DNA from: Burkholderiaceae bacterium | GTDB taxonomy: Bacteria > Pseudomonadota > Gammaproteobacteria > Burkholderiales > Burkholderiaceae_E | Assembly: GCA_024711155.1 (NCBI GenBank) | Contig: JANJTK010000095.1 | Location: forward strand, 1-34,958 | Direction of reading: 5' to 3' | DNA length: 34,958 nucleotides | Shown: one piece after another, positions 33,104-34,958 of the stretch | Numbering within the stretch: the first letter of the stretch is position 1 | Layout: each line of letters starts with the position of its first letter | The notes under the pieces: generated by a model | Database searches by the model: none | What the model was told of the DNA's origin: nothing | The model's input: only the letters and a program-made list of their open reading frames with translations | Position numbers and translations under genes: made by a program

Positions 33104-33777
33104 GCACCGACAACCGGCCTGCCCCCCGCCCCGCCAATCCCGGCGCACAGCCTGCCGGATGCGACGGCCTGGTTTACGTCGTCGACGACGACGAAGCCGT
33201 GCGCGACTCGATGCGCTGGCTGCTCGAGGCCAACGGCTTCCGGGTGAGCACCTTTGCAAGCGCGGAGGAATTCCTCGCGCGCGTCTCCGAGCCCGAGCCG
33301 GTCGCGTGCCTGCTGCTGGACGTGCGCATGCCCGGGATGTCGGGGCTGGAGTTGCACGACGAGCTGGTCCGGCGCGGTTCGACGCTGCCGCTGATCTTCG
33401 TCACCGGGCATGGCGACGTGCCGATGGCGGTGTCGCGGATCAAGAAGGGCGCGCACGACTTCCTCGAGAAGCCGTTCAGCGACGAGCAGCTGCGATCGCT
33501 GGTCTGCGACGCGCTCGCGCGCGCCGAGGCCTCGCGCCGCGACCAGCGCGACGACCGCGATGCGCTCGACCGCATCGAGCGCCTGACGGGCCGCGAGCGC
33601 CAGGTGCTCGAGCTGATCGTGTCCGGCCGGCTGAACAAGCAGATCGCAGACGACCTCGGCATCAGCATCAAGACGGTCGAGGCGCATCGCGCCAACATCA
33701 TGGACAAGCTGGGAGCGCGCACGATGGCCGACCTGATGCGCACCGCGCTCAGGGCCGGCGCGAAGCGCGCCGGCTGA
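33100..33777 (+). CDS. FixJ/NarL-type response regulator with LuxR HTH
   Basis: Receiver VYVVDDDEAVRDSMRWLLEANGFRVSTFASAEEFL...CLLLDVRMPGMSGLELHDEL...FVTGHGDVPMAVSRIKKGAHDFLEKPF; LuxR HTH LTGREREVLELIVSGRLNKQIADDLGISIKTVEAHRANIMDKLGARTMADLMR (sequence shows LTGRERQVLE). ATGA overlap with the kinase stop. Confidence 0.95.
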   Translation: MSTDNRPAPRPANPGAQPAGCDGLVYVVDDDEAVRDSMRWLLEANGFRVSTFASAEEFLARVSEPEPVACLLLDVRMPGMSGLELHDELVRRGSTLPLIFVTGHGDVPMAVSRIKKGAHDFLEKPFSDEQLRSLVCDALARAEASRRDQRDDRDALDRIERLTGRERQVLELIVSGRLNKQIADDLGISIKTVEAHRANIMDKLGARTMADLMRTALRAGAKRAG

Positions 33778-34777
33778 GCACGACGTAGCCGGGGGCGCTC
33801 GCCGCCCGCCCCCGCACGCCGGCCACGAGAGCCATCACCGCCGGGTGCGCCGACAGCGCGCGCGCGCCGCACAGGTAGTAGACCTCGGGGCCCACCGGCA
33901 CGAAACCGAGCCCGAATTCGAGCGCCGCCGCGCGCAACCCGAAGCCCGCATCGGCGGCACCCGCGGCGACCGTCGCCGCGACCGCGAGGTGCGTGTACTC
34001 CTCGCGCTCGTAGCCGCTGATCTGGCGCGGGCGCAATCCGCGCTCGGCAATCAGCCGGTCGAGCCAGGCACGCGTGCCCGCGCCCTGCTGCCGGTTGACG
34101 AAGCGCAGCCCGGTGCGCGCAAGGTCGGCCACGTCGCGGACGCGCAGCGGATTGCCGGGCGCGACGATCAGTCCCTGTTCGCGACGCATCAGCGGCTCGA
34201 TGAACAGCGCAGGATCCGAGAACTGCGCCGGCCGCGCACGTAGCGGCGGCAACGGCTCGGCCAGGTGAAAGCCTGCCAGGTCGGCGTCGCCGCGCTGCAA
34301 CGCGGCCAGCGCATGTTCGGAGCCGAGAAACCGCACCGCCACCGCCCCGTCGTCGGCGGCGGCTGCGACCACCGCCTCCAGCAACAGGTCGTGGCTCGCG
34401 GCCAGCCGCAACGGCTGGCGCTGCTGTCCGTGCAGGCCCTCGACGACCGCGCGCAACCGCGCCGCCGGCGCCTCGAGCCGGCGCGCCGCCTCGGCCTCGA
34501 ATCCGGCCGCGGCGCGCGCCAGCGCCGTCCCGGCGCCCGTGAGGCGGCTGCCGTGTCCCTTGACGCGCTCGACCAGCGCGATGCCCAGCAGCCGCTCGGC
34601 CCGCACCAGCTTGCCCCAGGCCCCCCGATAGGAGACGCCGAGCGCCTGCGCCGCACGGCTCACCTGCGGCGTGGATTCGAGCGCGATCAGCAGCCGGCCG
34701 AGTTCGGACAGGTCGAGCAACTCGTCGCCGATACGCGCCAGCGCGCGTGACTCGTGATCGATCACGTTGCCTCGCAT
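33749..34777 (-). CDS. Transcriptional regulator: ModE-type HTH fused to PBP-like ligand domain (probable molybdate/tungstate regulator)
   Basis: ModE-like HTH LLIALESTPQVSRAAQALGVSYRGAWGKLVRAERLLGIALVERVKGHGSRLTGAGTALARAA; PBP-like C-terminal region LRLAASHDLLLEAVVAAAADDGAVAVRFLGSEHALAALQRGDADLAGFHLAEPLPP...RFVNRQQGAGTRAWLDRLIAERG. Confidence 0.88.
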   Translation of the reverse strand: MRGNVIDHESRALARIGDELLDLSELGRLLIALESTPQVSRAAQALGVSYRGAWGKLVRAERLLGIALVERVKGHGSRLTGAGTALARAAAGFEAEAARRLEAPAARLRAVVEGLHGQQRQPLRLAASHDLLLEAVVAAAADDGAVAVRFLGSEHALAALQRGDADLAGFHLAEPLPPLRARPAQFSDPALFIEPLMRREQGLIVAPGNPLRVRDVADLARTGLRFVNRQQGAGTRAWLDRLIAERGLRPRQISGYEREEYTHLAVAATVAAGAADAGFGLRAAALEFGLGFVPVGPEVYYLCGARALSAHPAVMALVAGVRGRAASAPGYVVLSRRASRRP

Positions 34778-34825
34778 ATGTAATTGATTGCCTATTGGAT
34801 GATATCAGGCCGCAATTACGTATAC
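34774..34825. promoter_or_regulatory. Candidate operator: inverted repeat between the ModE-PBP regulator and tupB-like gene
   Basis: GCATATGTAATTG (34774-34786) versus the reverse complement of CAATTACGTATAC (34813-34825), 11/13 identical, in an AT-rich divergent intergenic region. Confidence 0.55.
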
Positions 34826-34832
34826 TGTACCG

Positions 34833-34958
34833 ATGTTGGCCGATGCATTCAGCGCGGCGTTCGCGCTGTTGCGCGCGTTCGAGGGCGACGTGCCGCGCAT
34901 CGTGGCGCTGTCGCTGCAGGTTAGCCTGAGCGCCGTCGCGCTCGCGACGCTGCTCGGC
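34833..34958 (+). CDS. ABC transporter permease N-terminus, TupB-like (tungstate/molybdate type); truncated by window end
   Basis: ATG at 34833 gives MLADAFSAAFALLRAFEGDVPRIVALSLQVSLSAVALATLLG, open to the end; resembles TupB-type permease starts and is divergent from the ModE-PBP regulator. Confidence 0.7.
   Translation, partial: MLADAFSAAFALLRAFEGDVPRIVALSLQVSLSAVALATLLG

Overview
GC-rich proteobacterial (probably betaproteobacterial) chromosomal segment, densely packed with intact, mostly housekeeping genes. In order: trxB and an Smr-domain gene (+); a MobA/MocA-like nucleotidyltransferase, a PII protein, glutamine-dependent NAD+ synthase, and a tripartite RND efflux operon (-); hemY-hemX-hemD-hemC plus an AlgR/AlgZ-type two-component pair (-), divergent from argH (+); a TAXI-type TRAP transporter (fused permease + TAXI binding protein), a DctMQP-type TRAP transporter, and the pyruvate dehydrogenase operon lpdA-aceF-aceE (-); a divergent PAS sensor kinase plus FixJ/LuxR-type response regulator (+); a ModE-HTH/PBP-domain regulator (-); and, cut by the window end, the start of a TupB-like ABC permease (+). 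No RNA genes, CRISPR arrays, insertion sequences, prophage or clear pseudogenes were seen. Very long antisense ORFs in the track look like GC-rich frame shadows. Nothing here is convincingly a new system. The best leads are: (i) the linkage of sensor kinase/regulator, PDH operon and a TakP-like 2-oxoacid TRAP transporter, with strong intergenic hairpins between its parts; (ii) an 11/13-matching inverted repeat between the ModE-PBP regulator and tupB-like gene; (iii) three 14-bp imperfect tandem repeats between nadE and the PII gene. All functional calls are from reading protein motifs by eye; no searches were run.
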